Positions 34,619 through 44,633 of a DNA stretch of 64,000 bases are shown in pieces. Source of the DNA: Methanosarcinales archaeon Methan_01 (lineage in GTDB: Archaea > Halobacteriota > Methanosarcinia > Methanotrichales > Methanotrichaceae); NCBI GenBank assembly GCA_001602645.1, contig LUYE01000013.1:19226-83225 (forward strand), read 5' to 3'. How positions within the stretch are numbered: position 1 is the stretch's first letter; every line of letters begins with the position of its first letter. The notes beneath the pieces are model-generated. The model saw only the letters and a list, made by a program, of their open reading frames with translations. It did not search any database and was not told the origin of the DNA. The translations under genes and the position numbers were made by a program.

Positions 34619-36813
34619 GTTTCCTGATAGACCCGCCTCTGCTCTTCCTCTCAGGACTCGCCCTCTACTTTGGGGGAAAGGGGCTTGACTGGAACTGTCG
34701 ATCGAAGATCGTGGTGGGAGTCGCCATCACTTTGACCTTCATCGTCTTCAGCACCCTGTTGTATGCCGACATCATCCGATGCGTATTTCCCTTCTTCTCC
34801 AGCTTGACGGGCTCTGAGTTCATGTTTCACACCAACATCACGGGAATATCCAAATCGGATGTCCCGCTGGAGATCGTGATAATCCTCTTCTTGCTTTATC
34901 CGTTCTGGCTCTATGCCGGTTACGCTTCCGCCTGGAAGATCGATAGGAGAAAGCTGAGGCCGTCCAAGACGATCTACTCCCGCCAGGACGTAAAGAGCCG
35001 GAGAGCGGTGCCATCTTCTTCCAAATACGCCGTAATTAGAGGTCCAGAACCCCGAGAGTCCGTCAAGAAAGCGGTGGAACAGCTCGGAGGCATCAGGCAC
35101 TTTGTCAAAGATGGCGACAAGGTCCTGATCAAGGTGAACATCTGCGGTGGCGTTCCAGATCGGAAGGGAACTTTCACAAGTACTGAGGTGGTCGATGCTC
35201 TGGTGGACCTGGTGAGGGCGGAGGGCGGAGTACCTACGATAGCCGATTCTGATATGATCTGGACGAGGTTCTGGCCAGCGGCCACGGATTCCGGATGGAA
35301 GGAGTGGGCCGAGAAGAAGGGCGTGAGGCTCGTAAACCTCGCAGATACCGAGATTGCAAAGTTCGATTTCGGCAAGGATAGCGTCGTGGGAGTGGACTAT
35401 GTCTCCAAGGAGGCGATAGATGCTGACGTCATCATCTCTGTCCCCGTGATGAAGACCCATCTCTTGACGGCAGTAACCCTCGGCATGAAGAATATGTACG
35501 GCACCCTCCCAGAGATAAACAAGGCGAAGTATCATCGAAAGGATATAGAACAGGTCATATACTGGATAAACAGGGCCTTCGCCCCTAACCTCACGGTGAT
35601 CGATGGGACCATCGGCGGCGAGGGAATAGGCCCTCTAAGCTGCGAGGACGTGGACTTCGAGACCGTCGTCGCCTCCAACGACGTGGTGACTGCGGACGCG
35701 ATCGCATGTCAGCTGATGGGCTACAAACCCCTGGAAGAGGTGACTCACATCAAAATTGCGGACGAACGTCATCTCGGCGACGGCTCCAAGGTGTACGACT
35801 TTGGCGACCTGCCCTACAAGCACATCGCCGGAAAGGATGGAAACTGGATCCGTCCAGATCCTGGAGTGAAGAACTTCTATGACTGGGCAACCAAACTGGT
35901 ATTGAAGTTTCCCGGCTGGGAGACCTTCTTCAACATAAGCGCCGACTTCTTCCTATACGACCTTGCACGGTTGCCCGTTTTGGGCTACCTGACCCCGGCC
36001 CTCCTCAGGTTTATGAACGATGTCGTATACGACAGCCTGGAGGGGCAGGGAAATACGAAGGCCGACAGAAGACGTCGGAGGATAAACCTCTCTCTGGTGC
36101 TGATGGTGGCCCTGATATCTCTGGCGGGGTTTTATTACAGCGGCTACCTCTGGCGGTCCCTGCTCTTCGAGTTCAGCTATCTGATCGCCATCGGGGTATC
36201 GCTTCTGGTGGGCTTGAGGATGAAGACTCGGCCTCTGCTGACCATGATAGGGGTGACGGCGGCCGTCTCCTTTTTTGTTGAAAAGTCTCTCATCTCGACG
36301 AACGTTCTGACCTACGACGGCTCCAACTCCTTCCCCTTCATGGTCACGGGATGGACTCTTTTGATGATCTCGATCCTGGGCATATCAGACCTCTCCAGGA
36401 AGTGGCTCGTCGATCTCGATATCTTCACGAAGCTGCATAAGTGGCGGGCCGTTCCCGCCGTCTTTGCCTCCCTGGTATTCGCCGCCTTCTACTTCTGGGA
36501 GGGTTATTACAAGCTCGCGGGCCCCAATATGGCCCTGATCTACCTCGGGATGGTGGCCCTGGGCCTCCTCTCCTCGAGGAGGTGCTCCATGGAGTGGAAC
36601 TGCTCCCTGGTTATTGTGAGCCTGGTTTTGGGCGGCTGCATCGAGCTTTTCGGCTCCCTCGCCGGTTTCTGGAACTACCATTACGGCGAGACGCTGGCGA
36701 TCTTCATCACCCTGGCCTGGATCCTGAACGCATGGGCTGTCCATGGAGTCGTCCTCCTGACGGGAGTTAATCTATCGGGCTCGATGGTAAAGGGAAGCAA
36801 AGAAGTGAGCTGA
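34615..36813 (+). CDS. DUF362 protein fused to N- and C-terminal membrane domains
   Basis: The 732-residue protein has two or three N-terminal membrane helices (about 1-120). A DUF362 domain follows at about 135-480: VRGP-like YAVIRGPEPRESVKKAV, VLIKVNICGG, DADVIISVPVMKTHLLTAVTLGMKNMYG, VIDGTIGGEGIGP. A C-terminal membrane domain of about seven helices runs from 505 to 720. DUF362 proteins often carry iron-sulfur clusters; no ferredoxin motif is visible here. The tail contains a motif GCIELFGSLAGFWNYHYG similar to repeats in the membrane protein at 47888. Function unknown. It lies between two paaK remnants. Confidence 0.82.
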   Translation: MSFLIDPPLLFLSGLALYFGGKGLDWNCRSKIVVGVAITLTFIVFSTLLYADIIRCVFPFFSSLTGSEFMFHTNITGISKSDVPLEIVIILFLLYPFWLYAGYASAWKIDRRKLRPSKTIYSRQDVKSRRAVPSSSKYAVIRGPEPRESVKKAVEQLGGIRHFVKDGDKVLIKVNICGGVPDRKGTFTSTEVVDALVDLVRAEGGVPTIADSDMIWTRFWPAATDSGWKEWAEKKGVRLVNLADTEIAKFDFGKDSVVGVDYVSKEAIDADVIISVPVMKTHLLTAVTLGMKNMYGTLPEINKAKYHRKDIEQVIYWINRAFAPNLTVIDGTIGGEGIGPLSCEDVDFETVVASNDVVTADAIACQLMGYKPLEEVTHIKIADERHLGDGSKVYDFGDLPYKHIAGKDGNWIRPDPGVKNFYDWATKLVLKFPGWETFFNISADFFLYDLARLPVLGYLTPALLRFMNDVVYDSLEGQGNTKADRRRRRINLSLVLMVALISLAGFYYSGYLWRSLLFEFSYLIAIGVSLLVGLRMKTRPLLTMIGVTAAVSFFVEKSLISTNVLTYDGSNSFPFMVTGWTLLMISILGISDLSRKWLVDLDIFTKLHKWRAVPAVFASLVFAAFYFWEGYYKLAGPNMALIYLGMVALGLLSSRRCSMEWNCSLVIVSLVLGGCIELFGSLAGFWNYHYGETLAIFITLAWILNAWAVHGVVLLTGVNLSGSMVKGSKEVS

Positions 36814-36989
36814 GCATCCGAGTCTTTATCTGGAGAAGGATGGCCCCGGTTCGATTTCGAGCAGGAGATTGGGTGAACGATCGTGGTAGTATCGGATCTG
36901 CATCTGGCAGAAATGCCCAAAGATGGTGAGGATGATAGAAACGAAGACTTAGTGCCCACTCCCGCCAGGACGGGATTTGAGGGGCGATC

Positions 36990-37211
36990 TTCTAAGCTTC
37001 CATCACGGTGCGATCCACCAGATCATCACCGAGGAGACTGGCGGGATGAAAGCCGTCCAGATCGACGCCGAGGCGAGGTGGGGTCGCCGGCTGCGTCGTC
37101 GAAAAGGGTCTGAGGGAGGCCCTCAGATTCAGCCCCAAGGGTGCTTTGCCCCATCGGCGGACTGCCCGCCAGAAGGGGAGGGCTAAGGGGGTCTTTTACA
37201 AGAAGGGGGGG
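36990..37211 (+). pseudogene. Degraded copy 2 of the paaK 3' end
   Basis: Plus-strand DNA here aligns with the intact paaK end: CAGATCATCACCGAGGAGAC, GGGATGAAAGCCGTCCAGATC, GACGCCGAGGCG, a frameshift, GTCGTCGAAAAGGGTCTGAGGG, CAGCCCCAAGG, CCCCATCGGCGGACTGCCCGCC and GTCTTTTACAAGAAGG. More of the gene end is kept than in copy 1, but frameshifts are present. Its right edge abuts the polB fragment with no gap, which marks a recombination joint. Confidence 0.82.
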
Positions 37212-37526
37212 AATAGGCAAGATCGGGACCCTGAACTCCCGGACGGACTTGGGGTTCTTGGCTTTGCCCTTCGGCATCTTCTGAGGCCGCCTCCGGTAGC
37301 CGACGAGGCGGAACCGCTCCACCGCCTCGTCGGATAAGCCCATCGACTTGACCTCCAAGATGGCGGCTTCGATCCTCTTTTCGTCGACCCAGACGCAGAA
37401 GTTGGGGCAGAATCCAGATGCGTGTGCGGTGACCGGTCGATTCGGAGGTGTCGTCCCGAAGAGCTGGACTGTCGGAAACCCATCGGGGTCGCAGACGCGG
37501 TTGACGTCCAGGATCTGGAAGATCAT
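37206..37526 (-). pseudogene. Degraded duplicate of the polB 5' end
   Basis: The minus strand reads MIFQILDVNRVCDPDGFPTVQ, then LFGTTPPNRPVTAHASGF, RIEAAILEVKSMGLSDEAVERFRLVGY and KNPKSVREFRVPIL. It is collinear with the first 107 or so residues of the intact polymerase, with many substitutions. It then runs into the paaK remnant, so it can give no polymerase. Upstream similarity to the polB leader continues for about 40 bases, but the TATA box is lost. Confidence 0.85.
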
Positions 37527-37754
37527 CGTCGGAGAATGGGGTGGGGAGGTAACATGGTTTGTTGTGGAGGGGGGACGGAAAATTCGATAACCAGAAAGGT
37601 TATAACCGAAACGCCCGATCGCTGATGCGTGCTCAAGGATCTGCGAGGATGGGCAACAGTGAGAAAAAGCCATAATCCGTGGCCCGTCGACGACATCAAT
37701 TATTGTAGGTCTCATCGATGGGTCGGATGATCGATCTTCTTTTGATGAGGGAGG

Positions 37755-39512
37755 ATGGACTTGAGAGAGCTATTGTCAGGCAACGAGGCGATCGCCCGGG
37801 GGGCGTACGAGGCGGGGGTGACGGTGGCGACGGGCTATCCCGGGACGCCGTCTACGGAAATTCTCGAGAACGTGGCGAAGTACAAATCCGAGATATACTC
37901 CGAATGGTCGCCGAACGAGAAGGTGGCCTTCGAGGTGGCGGCTGCCGCCTCCTGCGCCGGAGCCCGGTCGATGGTGACGATGAAGCACGTCGGCCTCAAC
38001 GTCGCCGCAGACCCCCTGATGACGTTGAGCTACCTGGGGGTCGAGGGCGGCTTTGTCGCCTGCGTCGCCGACGACCCCGGAATGCACTCGTCCCAGAACG
38101 AGCAGGACACCCGCCAATACGCCCGGTTTGCGAAGGTCCCCGTATTCGAGCCGGCTGACAGCCAGGAGGCGAAGGACTTCTTTCGTCTCGCGATGGAGAT
38201 CTCGGAGAGGTACCAGACGCCTGCGATCCTACGATCGACGACGAGGGTGAGCCACTCAAGAAGTTTGGTGGAGCTGGGGGGCCGGGAGGAGGTCGATCGT
38301 GAGATCGGGATCGAGAAGAATCCGCCCCGGTTCGTGCCGATACCGGTCTGGGGGAGGGTTATGAGGGAGAAAGTGGCCGACCGGCTCGTCCAGATGAGAG
38401 AGGAGGCAGAGGGATCGGCGGCCAACAGGATCGAGGAGCGAGAGACGTCCCTGGGGATCATCACCGCCTCCATCGCCTACCAGTACGTCCGGGAGGTCTG
38501 GCCCGAGGCCTCAGTTTTGAAGCTGGGCTTCTCCTACCCCTTCCCCGACCGGCTCATCAGGGAGTTCGCCGAAGGCGTCGACCGCCTCCTCGTCGTCGAA
38601 GAGCTGGACGACTTTCTCGAGGAGCACGTAAGGTCCCTGGGAATCGATTGCAGCGGTCGATTGTTCATCCCGGGGGTGGGAGAGCTATCCGTAGACCGCC
38701 TCCTCGCCTCAAAGGCGAGGATGGAGGGGGGCAAGGTTCCCATATCCCCAGAAAGGAGCTTCGCCGAGGGGCTTCCGGCAAGGCCGCCGCTCCTGTGTCC
38801 GGGCTGTCCCCATCGGGGGATATTTTACGCCCTGGGACGGCACGACGTCGTCGTGGCCGGAGACATCGGCTGCTACAGCCTTGCCGCCTTCAAGCCCCTG
38901 GACCGGATCGACATCATCCTCTGCATGGGAGGAGGGGTCTCGATGGCCCACGGCTTCGACAAGGCTGGCGAGCGGAGGAGGGTGGTGGGGGTCGTCGGCG
39001 ACTCTACCTTCTTCCACTCGGGGATCACGGGGCTCATCGACATCGTCTACAATAGGGGGACCTCGACGATCATAGTCCTGGACAACAGGACGACGGCGAT
39101 GACCGGCCACCAGGACCATCCGGGGACGGGAAGGACCCTCGGAGGCGAGGCGACGAAGGCGATCTCCATCCAAGAGATCGGCAGGGCCTGCGGGATCGAT
39201 CGGGTGACGACCATAAACCCCTACGACCTCAAGGCGACGGAGGCGGCGATCGCCGAGGAGCTGGCCGCCCAGGAGCCGTCCCTCATCGTGTCCCTAGCGC
39301 CGTGCCCGTTGCGGGAGAGGAGGCCCGTCGGTCCCGTCAGGACGATAGACCCCGAATTGTGCAAGGTGTGCAAGAGGTGTCTGAAGCTGGGGTGCCCAGC
39401 CATCGAGCTGGAGGTGGGCGTCCCCAGGATCAACAGATTCCTCTGCGGCGGTTGCGGCCTCTGTCAGGAGGTCTGCCCTCACGACGCCGTATCTTCGGTG
39501 GAGGGAACGTGA
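37755..39512 (+). CDS. iorA: Indolepyruvate:ferredoxin oxidoreductase alpha subunit, copy 2
   Basis: The 585-residue protein has the same plan as the first copy: GYPGTPSTEILENV, LNVAADPLMTLSYLGVEGGFV, the thiamine-diphosphate region LCPGCPHRGIFYALG, GDIGCYSL, GDSTFFHSGITGLIDIVYN and DNRTTAMTGHQDHPGTG. Two C-terminal cluster motifs follow (CKVCKRCLKLGCP and CGGCGLCQEVCP). A start at TTG 37761 (LRELLSGNEA) would match copy 1; ATG 37755 is also good, with GAGGGAGG upstream only for the later one. A TATA-like GGTTATAACC is at about 37594-37603. Followed by iorB and paaK in one operon. Confidence 0.94.
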   Translation: MDLRELLSGNEAIARGAYEAGVTVATGYPGTPSTEILENVAKYKSEIYSEWSPNEKVAFEVAAAASCAGARSMVTMKHVGLNVAADPLMTLSYLGVEGGFVACVADDPGMHSSQNEQDTRQYARFAKVPVFEPADSQEAKDFFRLAMEISERYQTPAILRSTTRVSHSRSLVELGGREEVDREIGIEKNPPRFVPIPVWGRVMREKVADRLVQMREEAEGSAANRIEERETSLGIITASIAYQYVREVWPEASVLKLGFSYPFPDRLIREFAEGVDRLLVVEELDDFLEEHVRSLGIDCSGRLFIPGVGELSVDRLLASKARMEGGKVPISPERSFAEGLPARPPLLCPGCPHRGIFYALGRHDVVVAGDIGCYSLAAFKPLDRIDIILCMGGGVSMAHGFDKAGERRRVVGVVGDSTFFHSGITGLIDIVYNRGTSTIIVLDNRTTAMTGHQDHPGTGRTLGGEATKAISIQEIGRACGIDRVTTINPYDLKATEAAIAEELAAQEPSLIVSLAPCPLRERRPVGPVRTIDPELCKVCKRCLKLGCPAIELEVGVPRINRFLCGGCGLCQEVCPHDAVSSVEGT

Positions 39513-40096
39513 TGTCGACCGGCAAGACCAAAGGCGTCGTCTTCGTGGGGGTTGGAGGGCAGGGGATCCTCCTCGCCAGCACCATCACCGCCCGGGCCGC
39601 GATGCTGGCCGGTTTCGAGGTGAAGACGAACGAGGTCCACGGGATGGCCCAGCGGGGCGGCTCGGTGATCGCCCACGTCCGATATGGTGCCGAGGTATTC
39701 AGCCCCACCGTGCCCGAGGGGACGGCCGACGCCCTCGGCGCGCTGGAAGAGATTGAAGCCCTCAGGTACGCCCACTATGCCGCCCCCACGGGCCTTGCCG
39801 TCGTCAGCGCCACTGCCGTCGTCCCCGTGACGGTATCCTCAGGGTCTGCGACTTACCCGGAGGACGTCGCCGAGCGGCTGAGGAGGGCCTTTCCGCGGCT
39901 CGTATACTTTGACGCAGGAGAGCGGGCGGCTGCCCTGGGAAACATCAGGGCCGCAAACATCGTCCTCCTGGGGACCCTCTCTTTGGGGCTCGACCTACCC
40001 CAGGAGGCCTGGGCGGAGGCGATCACCAGATCGGTCAAGGACAAGCAGAGGGACCTGAACTTGAGAGCCTTTGAGATCGGGAGAACTATCAGATGA
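39512..40096 (+). CDS. iorB: Indolepyruvate:ferredoxin oxidoreductase beta subunit, copy 2
   Basis: The 194-residue gamma-type domain has VVFVGVGGQGILLASTITARAAMLAGFEV, NEVHGMAQRGGSVIAHVRYG and ANIVLLGTLSLGLDLP, ending FEIGRTIR. It pairs with the IorA encoded just upstream; the iorA TGA and this ATG share one base (TGATG), so translation is coupled. Compared with copy 1 it lacks the longer N-terminus. Its location before paaK ties it to aryl-acid activation. Confidence 0.93.
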   Translation: MSTGKTKGVVFVGVGGQGILLASTITARAAMLAGFEVKTNEVHGMAQRGGSVIAHVRYGAEVFSPTVPEGTADALGALEEIEALRYAHYAAPTGLAVVSATAVVPVTVSSGSATYPEDVAERLRRAFPRLVYFDAGERAAALGNIRAANIVLLGTLSLGLDLPQEAWAEAITRSVKDKQRDLNLRAFEIGRTIR

Positions 40097-40109
40097 GGGG
40101 GAAGGGCAA

Positions 40110-41399
40110 GTGAGAGGAAAGGGCAATTTTCACAATGAGAAGATGGAGACGGCGTCGCTGAAAGTGATCAAAGAGCTTCAGGGCCGTCGCCTCAAAGAAA
40201 TAGCGAAGCACGTCTACTCGTCGAACGCGATCTACAGGAGGCTCTTCGACGACCACGGCGTAGCTCCCGAGGATATAAAAACCGTCGAGGACATAACGAA
40301 GCTCCCCCTGACGAGCAAGGACCTCCTGCGGGAGAGCTACCCATTGGGCCTGGCATGTGTCGATCGGAAGAAGATCGTCGAGATGCACATGTCGAGCGGG
40401 TCGACGGGGACGCCGGTCGTCATGCCCTATACCCAGGGAGACCTGGACCAGTGGGCGGAGTGCATGGCCCGCTGCTACCGGATGGCGGGAGCGGTCCCCG
40501 GAGACGCCGCCCAGATCACGCCCCTATTCGGACTATTCAACGGCGGGTTTGGGATGTACCACGGCGCCCGGGCGGCGGGCCTCTTCGTCATCCCGGCGGG
40601 GCCGGGGAACACCGCCCGCCAGATCCGGCTCGCCAGGGACTTCAAAACCCGGGTGATCACCGGCGTCGTCAGCTACGGGATCCGGCTGATGGAGGTTATG
40701 GAGGAGATGAACGAGTCCCTCCCGGACCTCGAGATCGGGATCTTCGGCGCCGAGGTCTTTTCCGACTCCATGAAGAGGAAGATCTCCTCGGGCCTCTCGA
40801 TCGAAGCCTTCGACATCTACGGGATGACCGAGTCGGGGGGCGTCGGGACCCTGGGGATGGACTGCAAAGCCCACGACGGCCTCCACGTCTGGGAGGACCA
40901 CTACATCGTCGAGGTGATCGACCCCGAGACCTGCGAGCCCGTCGACGACGGCGAGACCGGGGAGCTCGTGGTGACTGCCCTGACGAGGGAGGCCCTCCCC
41001 GTCATCCGGTTCAGGACGGCGGACCTGACCAGGGTCGTATCCCGAGAAGAATGCGACTGCAGCAGAACTCACGTCAAGATCGCCCCCATCACTGGGAGGA
41101 TCGACGACATGCTGATCATAAAGGGGGTGAACTTCTTCCCCAAGCAGGTGGAACAGGCCCTGATGCAGATCCCCGGTGTCGGATCGAACTACCAGATCAT
41201 CATCGAGGAGACCGACGGGATGAAGGAGGTCAGGATCAACGTCGAGGCCGAGGCGGGGGTGACCGGCTACGTCGTTGAGAAGGCCCTGAAGGAGGCCCTC
41301 GGCTTCAGCCCCAAGGGGGACGTCTGCCCCATCGGCGGGCTGCCCCGCCAGGAGGGGAAGGCGAAGAGGATCTTTTACAAGAAGGCGGGGGAGGGGTGA
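40110..41399 (+). CDS. paaK: Phenylacetate-CoA ligase (AMP-forming)
   Basis: The 429-residue adenylate-forming ligase has HMSSGSTGTPVVMPYTQGDL (AMP-binding P-loop type motif), FNGGFGMYHGARAAGLFVIPAG, DIYGMTESGGVGTLG, TRVVSREECDCSRTHVKIAPITGRIDDMLIIKGVNFFP and a C-terminal ACT-like cap domain. It activates phenylacetate or related aryl acetates to CoA thioesters, which the adjacent IorAB can reductively carboxylate to aryl pyruvates for aromatic amino acids, or form in the opposite direction. GTG at 40110 with GGGGGAAGG upstream is the preferred start. Two decayed copies of its 3' end lie at 33.7 and 37.1 kb. Confidence 0.92.
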   Translation: MRGKGNFHNEKMETASLKVIKELQGRRLKEIAKHVYSSNAIYRRLFDDHGVAPEDIKTVEDITKLPLTSKDLLRESYPLGLACVDRKKIVEMHMSSGSTGTPVVMPYTQGDLDQWAECMARCYRMAGAVPGDAAQITPLFGLFNGGFGMYHGARAAGLFVIPAGPGNTARQIRLARDFKTRVITGVVSYGIRLMEVMEEMNESLPDLEIGIFGAEVFSDSMKRKISSGLSIEAFDIYGMTESGGVGTLGMDCKAHDGLHVWEDHYIVEVIDPETCEPVDDGETGELVVTALTREALPVIRFRTADLTRVVSREECDCSRTHVKIAPITGRIDDMLIIKGVNFFPKQVEQALMQIPGVGSNYQIIIEETDGMKEVRINVEAEAGVTGYVVEKALKEALGFSPKGDVCPIGGLPRQEGKAKRIFYKKAGEG

Positions 41400-41556
41400 G
41401 GGCGAGAGGGGCGGAGAGAAAACGGCTTCGGCGCATACGGCGAACAATCTCATCTGACGCATCCCTCAGTTAGTGGGATTCGTTGCCTGGATTCCCGGAA
41501 TGGTGGAGAGGGCGCTTGCCTCCTCCGGTGGAGCTGGCCCGGCTGAATGTGAGGGC

Positions 41557-41793
41557 CTACCCCTGGGAGAGGTCCGCTTCGGCCTCACCGGAGGAGGCCG
41601 GCGGCGCATAAGACGGCTCTGGGCCGGCGGTGGGTATGGTGTCGGTGGGCGCTCCCGACGGCGGGCCGCGGATGGAGCTCTCCGGTAGAGCTTCCTCTTC
41701 GGGCTCGAAGGGCGAGGAGGGGGCCTTGACGGCGAGGGCCGAGGCTGAGAAGATCACCTCGAAGGCGAGCAAGATGCAGATTGATTCACTCAT
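41557..41793 (-). CDS. Possible small exported proline-rich protein
   Basis: From the methionine at 41793 the product would be 78 residues: a hydrophobic signal-like start (MSESICILLAFEVIFSASALA) then a Pro/Ser/Glu-rich tail. Nothing identifies a family, and the tail could be low-complexity GC-rich sequence read by chance. Placed here because the signal-peptide shape is good and the 500-base gap between paaK and kae1 is otherwise empty. Confidence 0.35.
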   Translation of the reverse strand: MSESICILLAFEVIFSASALAVKAPSSPFEPEEEALPESSIRGPPSGAPTDTIPTAGPEPSYAPPASSGEAEADLSQG

Positions 41794-41912
41794 AGCAAAA
41801 AATGAGCGCATTTATTGGAGCGGAATCTCGAACAAATAATCCGCATCAAACCAAAGGCGGCAACTGCCTACTTAGAATCGGTGAAAACGTCTGGGGAGGA
41901 TCCTTTTGGGGC

Positions 41913-42938
<1,026 letters not shown>

Positions 42939-42984
42939 TCAGTTTCACCATCTCTCCCACCGAATTCGTCCATCCATCTCGCCT

Positions 42985-44415
42985 TCATGAGGTGAGGCCG
43001 ATGTCCCGGCGGTACCTGATCCCGTTGAACCTGATCCTTTTTATGTTCTCGTAGGCCCTATCCCTAGCTGCTGCCAGAGAGGCGCCACGGCCGACGACGG
43101 TGAGGACCCTCCCGCCGGTGGTGTAAAGCTGCTCGTTCCCCTGGACGTCGGTCCCGAAGGCCGTCCCGTTGTGGTAGACGAGGACGTCGGGATCGATATT
43201 ATCCAGACCCCGGATCGGCATGTTGGTATAGTGAGGGCCGGGGTAGCCGGGCCTCTCCTCCCCGACTCCGCCGCTAGTCACCGGCTTCACCACCCTCCCG
43301 CTGATGGCGCAGACCCCGACGCAATAGTCGGGGGACCATTTCAGCTCCACGGAGTCGAGCTTTCCATCCAGGATCGCCCGGGATAGAAGATACATATCGG
43401 TCTTCAGGCGTGGAAGGATCACCTCCGCCTCGGGGTCGCCGAGCCTTACGTTGATCTCCAGGACCCTCGGGACCCGTTCGCCCTCCTCCTCTGAGATCAT
43501 CAGGCCGAAGTATATCATCCCCCGGTACTCAGAGCCCGTCTTCTCTCGAAGCCCCCGGATGGTGGGGACGGCGATCGTCTCCATGATCCTCTCCGCTAGC
43601 TCACCGTCGAGCCAGGGGTGGGGGGAGTAGCCTCCCATACCACCGGTGTTGGGGTTGTGGTCGAGGTTCGGGTTTCCCGCGAGCCTGTTGTAGAGGCGGA
43701 TCGCCACCTCCTCGCCGGGGCCGAAGGCCCGCTTGTAGTCCATCGCCGACTCCAGGGGGTGGACCGTCCGGCCGTCGGTGACGGCGAAGAACATCAGCTC
43801 TTTCCCCTCTAGCCTCTCCTCGATCTCGACTCGCCGGCCCGCCTCCCCGAATAGGCGGGGCTCCACCATGATCCTCTCGATCGCCGAGATCGCCTCCTCG
43901 GCAGAGCTGCAGACGATCGACCCCTTCCCAGCGGCGAGGCCGTCGGCCTTTACCACCAGGTTCTTATTTGGGTTCTCTTGATAGAAGGCCGCTGCGTACT
44001 CTATAGCTTCCTGGGGGTTGCTGAAGTTTCGGTGGGGGGGGATGGGAACCCCGATGGCCTTGAGAAAGTCCTTCGTGTCGCACTTGCTCCCCTCGAGGAT
44101 CGTCGCCTCCCGCCGCGGACCGATGGCGTCGAGCCCTTCATCGCAGAAGACGTTGACGATCCCTTCGGATAGGTATCCCTCCGGGCCGACGAAGGTCAGG
44201 CCGACCTCCTCTTTTTTGGCGAAGGAGACGAGGCCGGGGATCTCCTTGAGGGGCCCTCCCTTCGAGAGGGCGATCTCGCACTTCTCGATCATGGAGCTCC
44301 CGGCGTTCCCGGGGGCGACGTAGACCCGCTCGACCAGGGGGCTTTTCGCGAAGGCGTGGGCTATGGCGTTTCCCCTCCCGCCGGCATCGACTACCAGAAC
44401 CTTTGCACCAGACAT
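42985..44415 (-). CDS. purD: Phosphoribosylamine-glycine ligase
   Basis: PurD catalyses the second step of purine synthesis. From ATG 44415 (MSGAKVLVVDAGGRGNAIAHAFAKS) the protein has 476 residues with the ATP-grasp fold: FVGPEGYLSEGIVNVF, NLVVKADGLAAGKGSIV, IEERLEGKELMFFAVTDG, NTGGMGGYSPHPWL and RVLEINVRLGDPEAEVILPRLKTD. It is slightly longer than bacterial PurD (about 430), as are other methanogen forms. It is co-directional with kae1 and divergent from glnA. Confidence 0.95.
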   Translation of the reverse strand: MSGAKVLVVDAGGRGNAIAHAFAKSPLVERVYVAPGNAGSSMIEKCEIALSKGGPLKEIPGLVSFAKKEEVGLTFVGPEGYLSEGIVNVFCDEGLDAIGPRREATILEGSKCDTKDFLKAIGVPIPPHRNFSNPQEAIEYAAAFYQENPNKNLVVKADGLAAGKGSIVCSSAEEAISAIERIMVEPRLFGEAGRRVEIEERLEGKELMFFAVTDGRTVHPLESAMDYKRAFGPGEEVAIRLYNRLAGNPNLDHNPNTGGMGGYSPHPWLDGELAERIMETIAVPTIRGLREKTGSEYRGMIYFGLMISEEEGERVPRVLEINVRLGDPEAEVILPRLKTDMYLLSRAILDGKLDSVELKWSPDYCVGVCAISGRVVKPVTSGGVGEERPGYPGPHYTNMPIRGLDNIDPDVLVYHNGTAFGTDVQGNEQLYTTGGRVLTVVGRGASLAAARDRAYENIKRIRFNGIRYRRDIGLTS

Positions 44416-44482
44416 TTGATCTACCGCCGAGTTCGAAGGATATGCCAATAGATAAGGGTAATTGAGCCCCCGTCGGGCCGAT

Positions 44483-44493
44483 GACTATATTAA
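44483..44493 (+). promoter_or_regulatory. TATA box and leader of glnA
   Basis: ACTATATTAAA with AGGAGG-like purines right after it is a good archaeal core promoter. Transcription should begin near 44515, leaving a leader of about 115 bases before the ATG. The leader can form a CAGCCC/GGGCTG hairpin around 44551-44571. I see no clear NrpR-type GGAA-n6-TTCC operator. Confidence 0.45.
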
Positions 44494-44633
44494 AGGAGGT
44501 CGGTCCATCTGGGGTCTTTAGAGGAATATGCCGCCGCCTCCGTCTGCAGCCCGGCCAGAGTGGGCTGGTCCCGGAGGGGGACGGGCGTTGATGGCGACAT
44601 TAGAGACCCGCATCAAGGGGTGTATGACCAATC

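Noticed and set aside
44449..44633. Riboswitch or NrpR operator in the glnA leader
   Set aside because: A weak hairpin exists, but no known riboswitch core or GGAA-n6-TTCC palindrome is visible.
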